Of a DNA stretch of 64,000 nt, positions 17,763 through 27,267 are shown one piece after another. Positions within the stretch are counted from its first letter, which is position 1. The number at the start of each line of letters is the position of its first letter. The position numbers and the translations under genes were made by a program. Source of the stretch: Jutongia huaianensis. GTDB lineage: Bacteria > Bacillota > Clostridia > Lachnospirales > Lachnospiraceae. The stretch lies in NCBI RefSeq assembly GCF_014384985.1, contig NZ_JACRSX010000017.1, positions 6,046-70,045 of the forward strand, read 5' to 3'. Under the pieces are notes generated by a model. That model searched no databases, was not told the origin of the DNA, and saw only the letters and a list, made by a program, of their open reading frames with translations.

Positions 17763-18615
17763 CATATGCCTCCTTTAATACCTTGTATAATTTATCGCTT
17801 CCTACTCTGTCAATGGTAAACTTGAAACGCTCTCCTGCGTTTGCGTGATCATCAAAGAACTGGATCGCTGCATCTGTCACCCGGAAAAGCTGTTCCTCTG
17901 AGGTGATCGGTGGCAGCATATACTGGCCTTCCTTGATGGTATTTCCAAAGGTACCGCCACAGGATACCAGATATGCACTCTGAGAATCCCATGCGTCTGT
18001 CGGACAGGACTTCACGCAACGGCCACAGTAATTACATTTGCCCTGATCCAGTGTGATCTTTCCATCCTCCAGCTTCAATGCTCCCTCGCGGCAGACCTTT
18101 ACGCAAAGTCCACAGCTGATGCAGGCATCCTCTTTCCAGGCTACCTTTGTGGCACCCTTGATTCCCACATCATTTTCCTCTGCCTTAAGGCAGTTGTTAC
18201 GGCATCCTGTTACACCAAACTTAAATTTGTGTGGAAGCTCTCTCCCGAAATAACGATCATCCAGCTTCTTTGCAATGTCCTGTGTATCAATGTTACCGCT
18301 TGGACAAACTGCATTACCCTGACAGGCTGTCACGGTACGGACTCTCGGTCCGCATACTCCCGGCTTGCAGCCACCCTCAGCAAGCTCTTCCTTCACCACG
18401 TCAATATCATCTAATTTAATAAACGGAATTTCTACTCCCTGTCTGGAGGTAAGATGTACATACCCCTCACCATGTTCCTCTGCAACCTCAGCGATCTTTT
18501 TGAGATTTTCTACTGTAAGAGTTCCTCCCACTACGGCGATACGAAGAGAAAAGTTATTTTTCTGCTTCTGTCTCATAAATCCGCCCTTTTTTAATGTTCC
18601 GTAATCTACTGCCAT
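17755..18615 (-). CDS. Siroheme sulfite reductase with ferredoxin domain, single-subunit type
   Basis: The 286-residue protein has the siroheme/4Fe-4S ligands Cys98-x5-Cys104 and Cys138-x3-Cys142 (TACQGNAVC and GCRNNC). A two-cluster ferredoxin domain is inserted after them (cysteines 165, 168, 171, 175 and 194, 197, 200, 204). The N-terminus holds the usual SRQG substrate-side segment. Proteins of this compact kind reduce sulfite to sulfide in anaerobes. The gene follows metY and is translationally coupled to tusA. It resembles AsrC and the small Fsr-like group; I cannot separate these by eye. It is far shorter than CysI. Confidence 0.9.
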   Translation of the reverse strand: MAVDYGTLKKGGFMRQKQKNNFSLRIAVVGGTLTVENLKKIAEVAEEHGEGYVHLTSRQGVEIPFIKLDDIDVVKEELAEGGCKPGVCGPRVRTVTACQGNAVCPSGNIDTQDIAKKLDDRYFGRELPHKFKFGVTGCRNNCLKAEENDVGIKGATKVAWKEDACISCGLCVKVCREGALKLEDGKITLDQGKCNYCGRCVKSCPTDAWDSQSAYLVSCGGTFGNTIKEGQYMLPPITSEEQLFRVTDAAIQFFDDHANAGERFKFTIDRVGSDKLYKVLKEAYDG

Positions 18616-18716
18616 GTTCTGTACCTATCCTTTCATATTTCATATGCCCTTTATATCTTAAACTGCGCCAGCCGCAGCTTTCTCCTTTGATCTTCTTTTA
18701 TCAGATCATTTCTTAT

Positions 18717-19958
18717 TTATGCGTTTACTGCACGGATTGCAGTTTCAAAATCCTTTTTCAGATCCTCAATATCCTCAATACCAACACTGATCCGGATCTG
18801 ATCCTCATATACTCCCGACTGGAGCTGATCTTCTTTGGAAAGATGGACCGCGATCGTAGATGCCGGATGAAGAACCAATGTCTTGGTGTCCCCAATATTG
18901 GACAGAATGTATGGAAGTTTTAATGAGTTAATGATCTCAAATGCTTTTTCCCTGCTTCCTGTCCTCACTGTGATGATCGCTCCAAATCCACCGTTTAACT
19001 GTTTCTTTGCCAGCTCATAGTACGGACTCTCCGGTAGTCCCGGATAATTTACGGTAAGTCCTGCTCCCATATCTCTCAGGAACTCTGCCAGTTTCCAGGC
19101 ATTGTCACACTGTCTCTGCATTCGCAGTCCCAGAGTTTCCAGCCCCAGATTATTGAGAAATGCGTTTTGCGGAGATAAACAGGCTCCCGTATTTCGGAAC
19201 AATCCATTTCGAAGCTTTGCCACATATGCCATTGGACCAAATTTTTTATAAGGTATAAGTCCGGGATATCTCTCCGGATCCCATTGAAATTTTCCTCCCC
19301 AGGTGAGGATACCGCTGATGGCATCACTGTTTCCATTTATGTACTTTGAAGAAGAGTTTACCACCACATCAGCTCCAAGCTCCAGCGGCTTTACCAGATA
19401 AGGAGTTGCCACGGTATTGTCTATGACAAGAGGCAGTCCATGGGAGTGTGCCATATCTGCCACTGCCTGAATGTCTGTGACATCCAGCTTCGGATTACCG
19501 ATAGTCTCTGCAAAGATTACTCTCGTCCGGTCTGTGATGAGCTTCTCATAAGCCTCCGGCTCATTCTCTGTCACATACCTTGTAGTGATCCCGAATCTTT
19601 CCAGATCCTCGAAAAGCTCCACAGTGCCGCCGTAAAGTCCGGCTGCCGCAACCACCTCGTCCCCGGTCTGCAGGATATTGGCCAGTGCATTAAATAATGC
19701 CGCCATCCCGGAAGCACATGCGACACTTGCCACTCCGTGCTCCAGTTTTGTAATTCTCTTTTCAAATGCCTCCACGGTAGGATTATTGATCCGGGTGTAA
19801 GAAAACCCCATCGCCTTATTCGTGAAGATATTTTCCAGATCTTCGGCACTTTTGTGCTGAAAGGCACTGCTTTGATAAATCGGTGTATGAGTGGCTCCGT
19901 AAGGATCCTCCTGTGGTACACCGTGCAAAAGCATTGTGTTAAATCCATACTCTGTCAT
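18717..19958 (-). CDS. metY: O-acetylhomoserine sulfhydrylase, PLP enzyme
   Basis: This 413-residue enzyme of the Cys/Met PLP family begins EYGFNTMLLHG and contains the PLP lysine Lys205 in SSSKYINGNSDAISG, and CASGMAALFNAL near residue 81. It joins O-acetylhomoserine with sulfide, or a protein thiocarboxylate, to form homocysteine. It is the first gene of the sulfur operon. The company of a ThiS-like carrier, adenylyltransferase and JAMM protease matches the Wolinella arrangement in which MetY takes sulfur from a carrier protein. A cystathionine-type activity is possible, but the length and context favour MetY. Confidence 0.92.
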   Translation of the reverse strand: MTEYGFNTMLLHGVPQEDPYGATHTPIYQSSAFQHKSAEDLENIFTNKAMGFSYTRINNPTVEAFEKRITKLEHGVASVACASGMAALFNALANILQTGDEVVAAAGLYGGTVELFEDLERFGITTRYVTENEPEAYEKLITDRTRVIFAETIGNPKLDVTDIQAVADMAHSHGLPLVIDNTVATPYLVKPLELGADVVVNSSSKYINGNSDAISGILTWGGKFQWDPERYPGLIPYKKFGPMAYVAKLRNGLFRNTGACLSPQNAFLNNLGLETLGLRMQRQCDNAWKLAEFLRDMGAGLTVNYPGLPESPYYELAKKQLNGGFGAIITVRTGSREKAFEIINSLKLPYILSNIGDTKTLVLHPASTIAVHLSKEDQLQSGVYEDQIRISVGIEDIEDLKKDFETAIRAVNA

Positions 19959-20002
19959 TTGTTTTCTCCAATCCCTTTAATCTCTATCAACTTACTAGGG
20001 AT

Positions 20003-20031
20003 ATATTACACCCCTTTTCATACTTTGTCAA
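20003..20031 (-). promoter_or_regulatory. Promoter of the sulfur assimilation operon
   Basis: On the minus strand a perfect -35 TTGACA (20031-20026) and a -10 TAATAT (20008-20003) are separated by 17 bases, about 45 bases before metY. An AT-rich stretch TGATAATTCCTA just upstream of and touching the -35 could be an operator for the CymR-like regulator; this is a guess from position. Confidence 0.82.
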
Positions 20032-20101
20032 TAGGAATTATCAAAAAATGTTCCCGATTGGATTTTTCTCCTGAGATGAGGCAATCCGGTCCAAAACGTC
20101 A

Positions 20102-20132
20102 ACAAGCGCCGCACCTTTCGTACGACGCTTGT
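20102..20132 (-). terminator. Terminator after the lectin-like surface protein
   Basis: Arms ACAAGCG (20102-20108) and CGCTTGT (20126-20132), extended by further pairs with two mismatches, form a hairpin 38 bases after the stop of the 1449-residue gene. The T-run on the minus strand is short. Confidence 0.6.
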
Positions 20133-20169
20133 GATTTTCTCTCTGATCTCTCAGAAATGTTATTCTGTT

Positions 20170-23100
20170 TTATTTGAATGCTGTTACATACAAATACAGG
20201 AAGTATGTCTTATCATTCTGCTTTACAGTTACACGCATCAGGGATTTTCCCTTCTTCTTTGCGGTGTAACGCCCTTTTTTGTTAATCGGCAGTGCCTTCT
20301 TATTGTATGACACATACTTCACCTTTGCACTCTTTTCCAGACCATAGATCTTGATCTTTGTTGACTTCTTCAGCTTTCTCTTCTTAGCGATCAGAATCGT
20401 AGGAGTCTTGATTCGGCCGGACTTAAACTTCTTCAGCTCGGTCGCATTCTTAAACTTCTTCCGAACTTCAATCTTGACAACCAGACGGTTGCTGTATTTG
20501 CCCTTAACTGCTGTAATAGTAAGAGTTGCTTTTCCTTTTTTCTTTGCCTTGATAACACCCTTCTTATTCACAGTAGCGACTTTCTTGTTTGTAGATGTTA
20601 CGATCACTGTCGCACCCTTACATTTCATCATCTTCAGCTTTGCTTTAGATCCCTTCTTCATTACCTTATGAAGCTTGAAGCCTGGAATCTTGTATGCATT
20701 GGCCAACTCCAGAAGCTGCGAATAAGTATATGGACATCCACCATCCTTCAATCGCTGGTTTACTGCATCCTGCTCTGCCGAAGACATCTCATTCCATTCC
20801 TTCTCACCGGATGAAATAATATCCTTTGTGAGATCATCCACTTTCTTAACGATATCACCGGTTGAATCTTTTCCGTGATCCTCTACAAATTGATCCACTC
20901 TGCTGATCTGATCCGGTGTCAACTGTGATGACGTTGCAGCCGGTACCGTTGTTGTCAAGGTATTCGGACTTGTCACCGGTGAAGCAGACGGTTTTCCACT
21001 TGGTGCCGGAGATTTACCTGCATTCGGATCATTACTTGGTGATACGGATGGACTTGGGCTTGCATCGTCTCCCGGCTCACCGCTTGGTGATACGGATGGG
21101 CTTGGGCTTGCATCGTCTCCCGGCTTACTGCTTGGTGATGTGGATGGGCTCGGACTTGTACTTGGCGATGGGCTCGGACTTCCCGTCGGCTGACTGGACT
21201 GTACCGGCTTCGGCTCAGAAATAATATCCGGAGATCCACCTTCAATCTGTTCCGGTGTGAGATCCTTCAATATACCATCATCAACCGTAGCATCCTTTCG
21301 AACGGCAACTACCTTGTAGGTACCGTCTGCCGGCAGATTGGAGAAGATCACCTTTCCTTCGCCGCCCCCGCTCCAGTAATTGCCGGACTTGTCATATACA
21401 TATTCCTTCTTATCCGGATCGTATGTAACTCCCAAAGAGGTATACTTACCATCCTTCTTTACCATAATACCGTATTTATATTCCGGATCAGCCGGATTTA
21501 CTACAACGGAAATGGTATCATCCTCGTTATTTTCTAAGGTGTTCTTATCATCATAATCACCGATCTTTGCATTGATTTCCGGTGCTACGATAACAACATC
21601 TGTGGTTGTTTCTCTCTTAGCATAGATAATATACTGCTCATTCTTATCTACTGTAAAGATCAGCTTGCCGCCCGCTTTCGCCGGTCTGTAATATCCCGGG
21701 AGCTCCTTCGTAAAGATCGTCGGATGCTGTTCAATATTATGTTCATCGACCGTTGGAATGTCAAGCAACGGTGTTCCGGTGCCACTCGCCTTTACAATGG
21801 CATACACTGTATCTTCCATAGTCGGTGATACTACGATCAGTCTCTTTCCATCCTCATTAGAATCCTCAATCTTTACATCGGAATCTGTACGGGTTGTATC
21901 ATATTTTGAAGAATCAATCGTTCCCTTATACGAACCGTTTCCGGTCACCTTAACGCCAATCTTTTTGTCGATCTCGTCCGTTGTCAGCCTGTAGCTGCGG
22001 TCTGTGGCATCTTCGATCGGTGTGAATTTTCCATCGTCACTCCAGATACCCCACTGATAAGTCAGGGAATCATGAGAATCCTCCGGTGTAACACCAGTAA
22101 TGTCTGCAGTCAGGATCGTTCCCTCTCGCTTCACCTCATATGGATCGCCATTCGCATCCTTTTCTGTTGTTTCGTTAATAATGCCAACCGTTCCCTTAAT
22201 GGATTCTCTTTGCTGTGTTGTTGTATATGGGAAAGAACGTCTGGTTCCATAGTAACCGCTGTCCTCGTCTGCAGTAACAGATACCACCAGATCTTTATTC
22301 AGATCTTCTTTTCTCAGAGTATAATTCTTGCCGGTAGCACCTTCGATCTTTGTCAGAGTACCATCTGTCGCACGGATAGACCACTGATATGTCAGAGTGG
22401 CCTTTGCTCCCTCCGGTGTGATCTTATCAATATTGGCAGTCAGAACTGTGCCTTCCTTATTCAGGTCATTTCCTTCCTCATCCGTTGCATCATTCTCGAT
22501 AACAGGTCTGCCTCCAATGGCAACCGGTGCCGGTGTGGCAGATGGTGCGTCTGACGGTGCCGGTGTTGGTGTTGCTGCTGCCGGAACAGAAAGCGCCTCC
22601 TGTGAGGTTGCCTCTCCTGTATAATCATCCGAATCGTCCTTTGCTTTTACCGTCAGATAGAGATCCTTTCCCTGATCTGCTTCTTTGATAACATAGGACT
22701 TGTCTGTACCGACAATCTCTTCCTTGCCTGTTTCCGGATCCTTGGCAACCCACGTGTACTCCAGCTGATCCCCGATCGTGGAATCCTTTGGACTTACCAG
22801 CTTATCAAGATTCGGTACCAGAACAGTTCCCGGTTCCAGCTCGTCATCCGAATTCTTCTTATCAATTGACGGAGAGCCGGTCAACGGCTTTTTGGTATGT
22901 GTCGCATCAAACGGATCAGAGCTTACGACACTTCCCTCATATTTATTCTTTCCAACCAGCTCCACCTTAATATTATGATCGATCAGATCTCCTGTTAATG
23001 TGATTCTGTCATTGGTAGTAGAAATCTCTTTCCATACGCCGGTATCCTTATCCTCATAATACCATTTATAAACATAATCAGCATCATCCGGTGTAACATT

Positions 23101-24519
23101 GCTCACGTCTGCAATCAACTGGGTACCCACTTCAATTTTGGTAACTCCGTCTCTTAACCTGATCGCCGGCTTACCCTTCATGGTCTCCTTCGGAGCATCT
23201 GTGGATTCAGGCTCTTTTACGTTTGGATTTACTACCTTGTCCTCGATCGTGCTGCCGGATATGATAACATCCTCACCCAGGCTGTCCTTCAGTTTCTGAT
23301 TATCTCCCGGCATACCACCGAACTCGATATAATAACCGGAAATCGTAGCATCATTTGGCCAGTCATTCCAACGGCCATACTCATACTGACCATAATATCC
23401 AAAGCCCTCCTGCTGCATCGAAGTACCACCGTTTGGCTCTACATGGCTGCCATTTTCCCAGTTTGAGAAACAGCCGGTATAAGCTTCAAATCCACCATCG
23501 CCGGAACCATATCCGCAGGAATTGATCTGCTGTCCAAATTCCAGTCCCTTCTCCGGACCGCTGACCCAGCGCCATACAAAGTTTGGATCATCCGGACCCT
23601 GAAATGCAGGAAGCTTCTCTGTTTCCTTGCCTGCTTCAACGTCTGCCAGAGACATTCTGGTACATCCGATCCATCCCATCTTGGCATAATTGCTATAAAG
23701 CGGGAAGGTAGAATACAGAAAACGATCCTCACCACGGGATGTCAATGTTGCCAGATATCCTGTGACACCGCTAAAATTAGCCGTCTGTGCCTCCTCATAA
23801 GCCTTCTTCCATGAGCCTGTCTCCCAGCCGTATGCTTCCTTCGCAAATGGAACATATCCATAGAAATGACCATTGTAATAATGAAGCTGTACTTCCTTCT
23901 CATTGATCGTCACCTTCATATCAGAGCTTGACAGCGTCGTTGCTGTAATGCTGACCTCCTGCTTACCATCCTCACTGGTAGTAAAGCGAAGGGTACGGAG
24001 ATATGACTGCACCTCGCTGATAAGTGCACCCTGCGGTGTAGCATCAGATCCGTATGCCGAATCAAAATCAAAGGTAATAGACTCATACATAGAGGTACTG
24101 TCTGTGGAAAGCTCTTCATTACTACTTCCCTGACTGACACCACCCTCTGTGCCATACTTTTCGTCAAGACTTTCCTTGGTGAGAATACCCTTACCGGTAA
24201 TCTTTTTGCCCAGGTAATCCTCAATCGTTGTCCCCGTTACTCTGATATATCCACTGTCAGAGCTTCCGGACGTAACTGTATCGCTTGCCTTTACAGTCAG
24301 GTTGTGTATTCTTTTTGACTTATTGGCAACTGTAACAGTCAGATCCGGATATGTATAATATCCGTTGGAAGAGATTTTTGCATCACCAAATGTAATGGTC
24401 GCTTCCCCGTCTGCTTTTGCACTTAACGGGCTTGCAAATTCTCCGCCAAAAAGACTCAGTACCATAGACAAAACCAACAACCATGATATGCTGCGTTTTC
24501 TCATTCTTTTTCGGTTCAT
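20170..24519 (-). CDS. Large secreted surface protein with C-type-lectin-like and Ig-like repeats
   Basis: The 1449-residue protein has a signal peptide (basic start, then SWLLVLSMVLSLFGG). Around 215-400 it has a C-type-lectin-like domain: FYGYVPFAKEAYGWETG, GYLATLTSRGEDRFL, WRWVSGPE, RWNDWPND. Four Ig-like repeats follow (about 440-860), each ending near Y.W......G and V.V....Y.G. A further domain spans 870-1075, a Ser/Pro/Asp linker with GEPGDDASPSPS repeats spans about 1085-1170, and Lys-rich Ig-like modules (KKGKATLTI) occupy the end. There is no LPxTG anchor; the basic end may bind the wall. The ribosome site AGGAGGGA is strong. It follows the Ctp protease by 72 bases. The ligand is unknown. 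Confidence 0.85.
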   Translation of the reverse strand: MNRKRMRKRSISWLLVLSMVLSLFGGEFASPLSAKADGEATITFGDAKISSNGYYTYPDLTVTVANKSKRIHNLTVKASDTVTSGSSDSGYIRVTGTTIEDYLGKKITGKGILTKESLDEKYGTEGGVSQGSSNEELSTDSTSMYESITFDFDSAYGSDATPQGALISEVQSYLRTLRFTTSEDGKQEVSITATTLSSSDMKVTINEKEVQLHYYNGHFYGYVPFAKEAYGWETGSWKKAYEEAQTANFSGVTGYLATLTSRGEDRFLYSTFPLYSNYAKMGWIGCTRMSLADVEAGKETEKLPAFQGPDDPNFVWRWVSGPEKGLEFGQQINSCGYGSGDGGFEAYTGCFSNWENGSHVEPNGGTSMQQEGFGYYGQYEYGRWNDWPNDATISGYYIEFGGMPGDNQKLKDSLGEDVIISGSTIEDKVVNPNVKEPESTDAPKETMKGKPAIRLRDGVTKIEVGTQLIADVSNVTPDDADYVYKWYYEDKDTGVWKEISTTNDRITLTGDLIDHNIKVELVGKNKYEGSVVSSDPFDATHTKKPLTGSPSIDKKNSDDELEPGTVLVPNLDKLVSPKDSTIGDQLEYTWVAKDPETGKEEIVGTDKSYVIKEADQGKDLYLTVKAKDDSDDYTGEATSQEALSVPAAATPTPAPSDAPSATPAPVAIGGRPVIENDATDEEGNDLNKEGTVLTANIDKITPEGAKATLTYQWSIRATDGTLTKIEGATGKNYTLRKEDLNKDLVVSVTADEDSGYYGTRRSFPYTTTQQRESIKGTVGIINETTEKDANGDPYEVKREGTILTADITGVTPEDSHDSLTYQWGIWSDDGKFTPIEDATDRSYRLTTDEIDKKIGVKVTGNGSYKGTIDSSKYDTTRTDSDVKIEDSNEDGKRLIVVSPTMEDTVYAIVKASGTGTPLLDIPTVDEHNIEQHPTIFTKELPGYYRPAKAGGKLIFTVDKNEQYIIYAKRETTTDVVIVAPEINAKIGDYDDKNTLENNEDDTISVVVNPADPEYKYGIMVKKDGKYTSLGVTYDPDKKEYVYDKSGNYWSGGGEGKVIFSNLPADGTYKVVAVRKDATVDDGILKDLTPEQIEGGSPDIISEPKPVQSSQPTGSPSPSPSTSPSPSTSPSSKPGDDASPSPSVSPSGEPGDDASPSPSVSPSNDPNAGKSPAPSGKPSASPVTSPNTLTTTVPAATSSQLTPDQISRVDQFVEDHGKDSTGDIVKKVDDLTKDIISSGEKEWNEMSSAEQDAVNQRLKDGGCPYTYSQLLELANAYKIPGFKLHKVMKKGSKAKLKMMKCKGATVIVTSTNKKVATVNKKGVIKAKKKGKATLTITAVKGKYSNRLVVKIEVRKKFKNATELKKFKSGRIKTPTILIAKKRKLKKSTKIKIYGLEKSAKVKYVSYNKKALPINKKGRYTAKKKGKSLMRVTVKQNDKTYFLYLYVTAFK

Positions 24520-24591
24520 GAATTTATCCCTCCTATAATTTATGTATTTTATATCGGAAAAGTTTTCCTTTTCCTTTACAGCTTAATAGTA

Positions 24592-25800
24592 TCATTTATT
24601 CAGCAAATATTCAACCGCTCTTTCCATCTGATTATCAATGGTCAAACCGCTTTTTTTCTGGGTATAAGTCGTTTCATCCAAGGCCACGGAAATATCCGGT
24701 TCCAGACCTGTTCCATGGATATTTCTTCCCTTTGGCGTATAATACTTTGAGGTAGTCAGTTTCAATGCCGTACCATCCGGCAGATCAAATACCGTCTGCA
24801 CGATCCCTTTTCCAAATGTCGTGTTTCCCACAAGAACTGCTTTTTTGTAATCCTGCATCGCTCCGGAAAATACCTCTGATGCACTGGCCGAATTTTCATT
24901 CACCAGAATCGCAACCGGTTTATCAAAGCTCTCCTCATCGGTCGCACTGTAAACCTCCTTCTCGCCGTTCTTATCCTTGGTATAAACCAGAGTTCCCTTC
25001 GGCAGAAGCCGGTCAAGCATATCCACAGCGGTACTCAGAAGTCCTCCTCCATTATTCCGCAGATCAATGATCAACGACTTCTCACCTTCCTTCTCCAACT
25101 TCTTTAAAGCATCCCTGAACTGCTGCTTTGTCACCTCTTCAAAGGAGCTGACAGCGATATAGCCAATCTTGTTATCCAGCATTCTGGATTCCACTGTCTG
25201 GGAATGAATTTCCTTTCGTGTGATCATATATTTTTTCTGATGTCCGTCACGCAGTACCGTAACCTTCACTTTCGTCCCGGCATCTCCCTTTGTCTTACTG
25301 ATCAATGCTGTGAGATCCATTCCCTGCGTCGAAATGCCATCCACTTCAACGATCATATCTCCGGACTTCATCCCTGCCTTCTCTGCCGGTCCTCCCTTTA
25401 TGGTCTGTACAATGCTGATCGCCCCGTCTGTTGCGCTCTGGCTTACAACCGCACCAATACCACAATAATTTCCGGAAGTTTTTTCCTTCATATCCTGATA
25501 TTCCTCTTCATTGTAATAAGCAGCATATGTATCCCCCAGGCCGTTTACCATCCCCTTGCAGACAGCATCCTGCATTTTTTCCTGGTCAATGTCATCCAGA
25601 AAAAACTGATTTACATAAGACTGAATCTCTGTCATTTTCCGCTGCAGACTGCTGTTGAGAATACTGTTAGAGCTCCCATGCAGCACCATGGTCAGATCGA
25701 TCCTCCCTGTCGCCGTCATTATCACACATCCCAGCAGAACACATGTGATCACCGACAATGCTCCTCCCAGAAATCCCTGCCAGAATTTTTTGTCTTTCAT
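24592..25800 (-). CDS. S41-family carboxyl-terminal processing protease with PDZ domain
   Basis: The 402-residue protein has an N-terminal membrane anchor (about 8-30), a PDZ domain near 115-195 (GPAEKAGMKSGDMIVEVDG) and the S41 catalytic region: DLRNNGGG near 247, the Ser cluster 304-308 in NENSASASE and Lys331 in FGKGIVQT. Such Ser-Lys proteases cut exported proteins and often regulate wall hydrolases. Start at 25800 puts the anchor next to the initiator and has AAAGGTG upstream; the ATG at 25818 lacks a site. It follows the M23 gene by 110 bases and precedes the surface protein. Confidence 0.93.
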   Translation of the reverse strand: MKDKKFWQGFLGGALSVITCVLLGCVIMTATGRIDLTMVLHGSSNSILNSSLQRKMTEIQSYVNQFFLDDIDQEKMQDAVCKGMVNGLGDTYAAYYNEEEYQDMKEKTSGNYCGIGAVVSQSATDGAISIVQTIKGGPAEKAGMKSGDMIVEVDGISTQGMDLTALISKTKGDAGTKVKVTVLRDGHQKKYMITRKEIHSQTVESRMLDNKIGYIAVSSFEEVTKQQFRDALKKLEKEGEKSLIIDLRNNGGGLLSTAVDMLDRLLPKGTLVYTKDKNGEKEVYSATDEESFDKPVAILVNENSASASEVFSGAMQDYKKAVLVGNTTFGKGIVQTVFDLPDGTALKLTTSKYYTPKGRNIHGTGLEPDISVALDETTYTQKKSGLTIDNQMERAVEYLLNK

Positions 25801-25909
25801 AAAACCACACCTTTCCATTTCTCTATCTCATTATATAACTTTATTTTCCCCTTCTATGACTTAAAATACCTGCAGCGCTACCCTGTGCTGCAGGTATCCT
25901 TTTGTTCCC

Positions 25910-27202
25910 TTACGGTTGTTTTACATAATACATCGGATTTACATAATTTCCTGATTTGTACATAGCAAAATGCAGATGGGGACCTGTAGATATGCCGGTG
26001 GATCCGGACTTGGCAATCACCTGCCCCTTTTCCACATGCTTTCCCACGGAAGTCCTTAGCTGGGAACAGTGCATATAATAAGAATAAATGCCCCCTCCAT
26101 GATAAATTGCCACATAATTTCCGGCTGAAGAAGAATACGCTGCAGTTACAACCTTTCCTTCCTTGCATGCCAGCACATTTGTTCCCGTGTTAACCGCAAT
26201 ATCAACACCTTTATGATAGCTGCTGGCTCCTGCCGTCGGTGCTTTTCGATATCCAAATGTGGAAGTAATCCTTCCGGATACCGGCAGCGGCCACGCATAT
26301 TCTCCGGTAGTTGGCACGATCTGAACCGTATTTCCATCCTGCTCCTGGGCAGAAATATTGTCTCGATTCTGCTGCAAAAGGTCTTCTATTTCCTGTTCCT
26401 GTGCCGCGATCTGTGCCGCATAACTTGCCACATTCTTTTTATTATCACTAATAAGTCCCTGATAAACCTTTATCTGACGGGTCTTTTCTTCGGAGAGCTG
26501 CTCCACCTTTTCTTTCTCATATTTCAGAGAATTTTTCGTTGCAACTACTTCCTTCTGCTTCTCCTCCGCTCTCTGCTGCGCCAGAGTCACTTCATCCAGC
26601 ACCTGCTGATATCTGTTGAGCAGAACCTTATCATAATCTGTGACCTTTTCAACATATTCCTCTCTGCTGAGAAAATCTGCCAGACTACGGGATTTCATCA
26701 AATATACGAGATAATTATTGTCCGAATTTTCGTACATATATTTGATATGCGCTTTCATCCCGTCATACTGTTCCTGCTGCAGACTCTGTGCCTTTTCGTA
26801 CTCTTCATGGACCTCCTGGATCTCTTCTTTGATCGCTTTCATTTCCTCTTTGTTACTTTCAATGTTATCCAGCAGGTTCATCATCTGCATATCCAGAGTT
26901 CTCACATATTTATTTACATCATCTGCAAATTGCTGAATGTTATCCAGCTTTTGTTCCAGAACCTTCTGTTCTTCTTCCAGTCCCTGTTTTTTCTTTTCTG
27001 CCGCGTCCAGCTGCCCCTGATAGCTGTTATCCCCGGAAGTGCTGCTTGTATCCGGGTCTGTTCCCTCGCTCTGCTGAGGTGCCGCATATACTTTATCCAT
27101 GTTTTTCAGTCCCGGCAGCTCCGTCTTAACAAAACCAGAAGCTCCTGTCAGTACAGCACCCGCCAGCCATACACCGGCCGCAATCTTCCATCTGCGTCTC
27201 AT
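25910..27202 (-). CDS. EnvC-like M23 peptidase with coiled coil
   Basis: The 430-residue exported protein has an N-terminal hydrophobic segment, a long coiled coil (about 65-285, rich in KKQGLEEEQKVLEQKL-like heptads), and a C-terminal M23 LytM domain with zinc ligands His and Asp in YHKGVDIAV and the HLHF motif. M23 enzymes cut peptide cross-links in peptidoglycan. Both metal motifs are intact, so it may be an active hydrolase rather than only an activator. The gene lies 66 bases after ftsX, and FtsEX controls coiled-coil hydrolases of this kind, so it is probably the partner of the FtsEX encoded here. Confidence 0.92.
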   Translation of the reverse strand: MRRRWKIAAGVWLAGAVLTGASGFVKTELPGLKNMDKVYAAPQQSEGTDPDTSSTSGDNSYQGQLDAAEKKKQGLEEEQKVLEQKLDNIQQFADDVNKYVRTLDMQMMNLLDNIESNKEEMKAIKEEIQEVHEEYEKAQSLQQEQYDGMKAHIKYMYENSDNNYLVYLMKSRSLADFLSREEYVEKVTDYDKVLLNRYQQVLDEVTLAQQRAEEKQKEVVATKNSLKYEKEKVEQLSEEKTRQIKVYQGLISDNKKNVASYAAQIAAQEQEIEDLLQQNRDNISAQEQDGNTVQIVPTTGEYAWPLPVSGRITSTFGYRKAPTAGASSYHKGVDIAVNTGTNVLACKEGKVVTAAYSSSAGNYVAIYHGGGIYSYYMHCSQLRTSVGKHVEKGQVIAKSGSTGISTGPHLHFAMYKSGNYVNPMYYVKQP

Positions 27203-27267
27203 CCTGTCTCACTCCATTCCTTCTGCACAATTCATTTCACCCGGTCTGCTTTCCCTGCATCCTTCAT

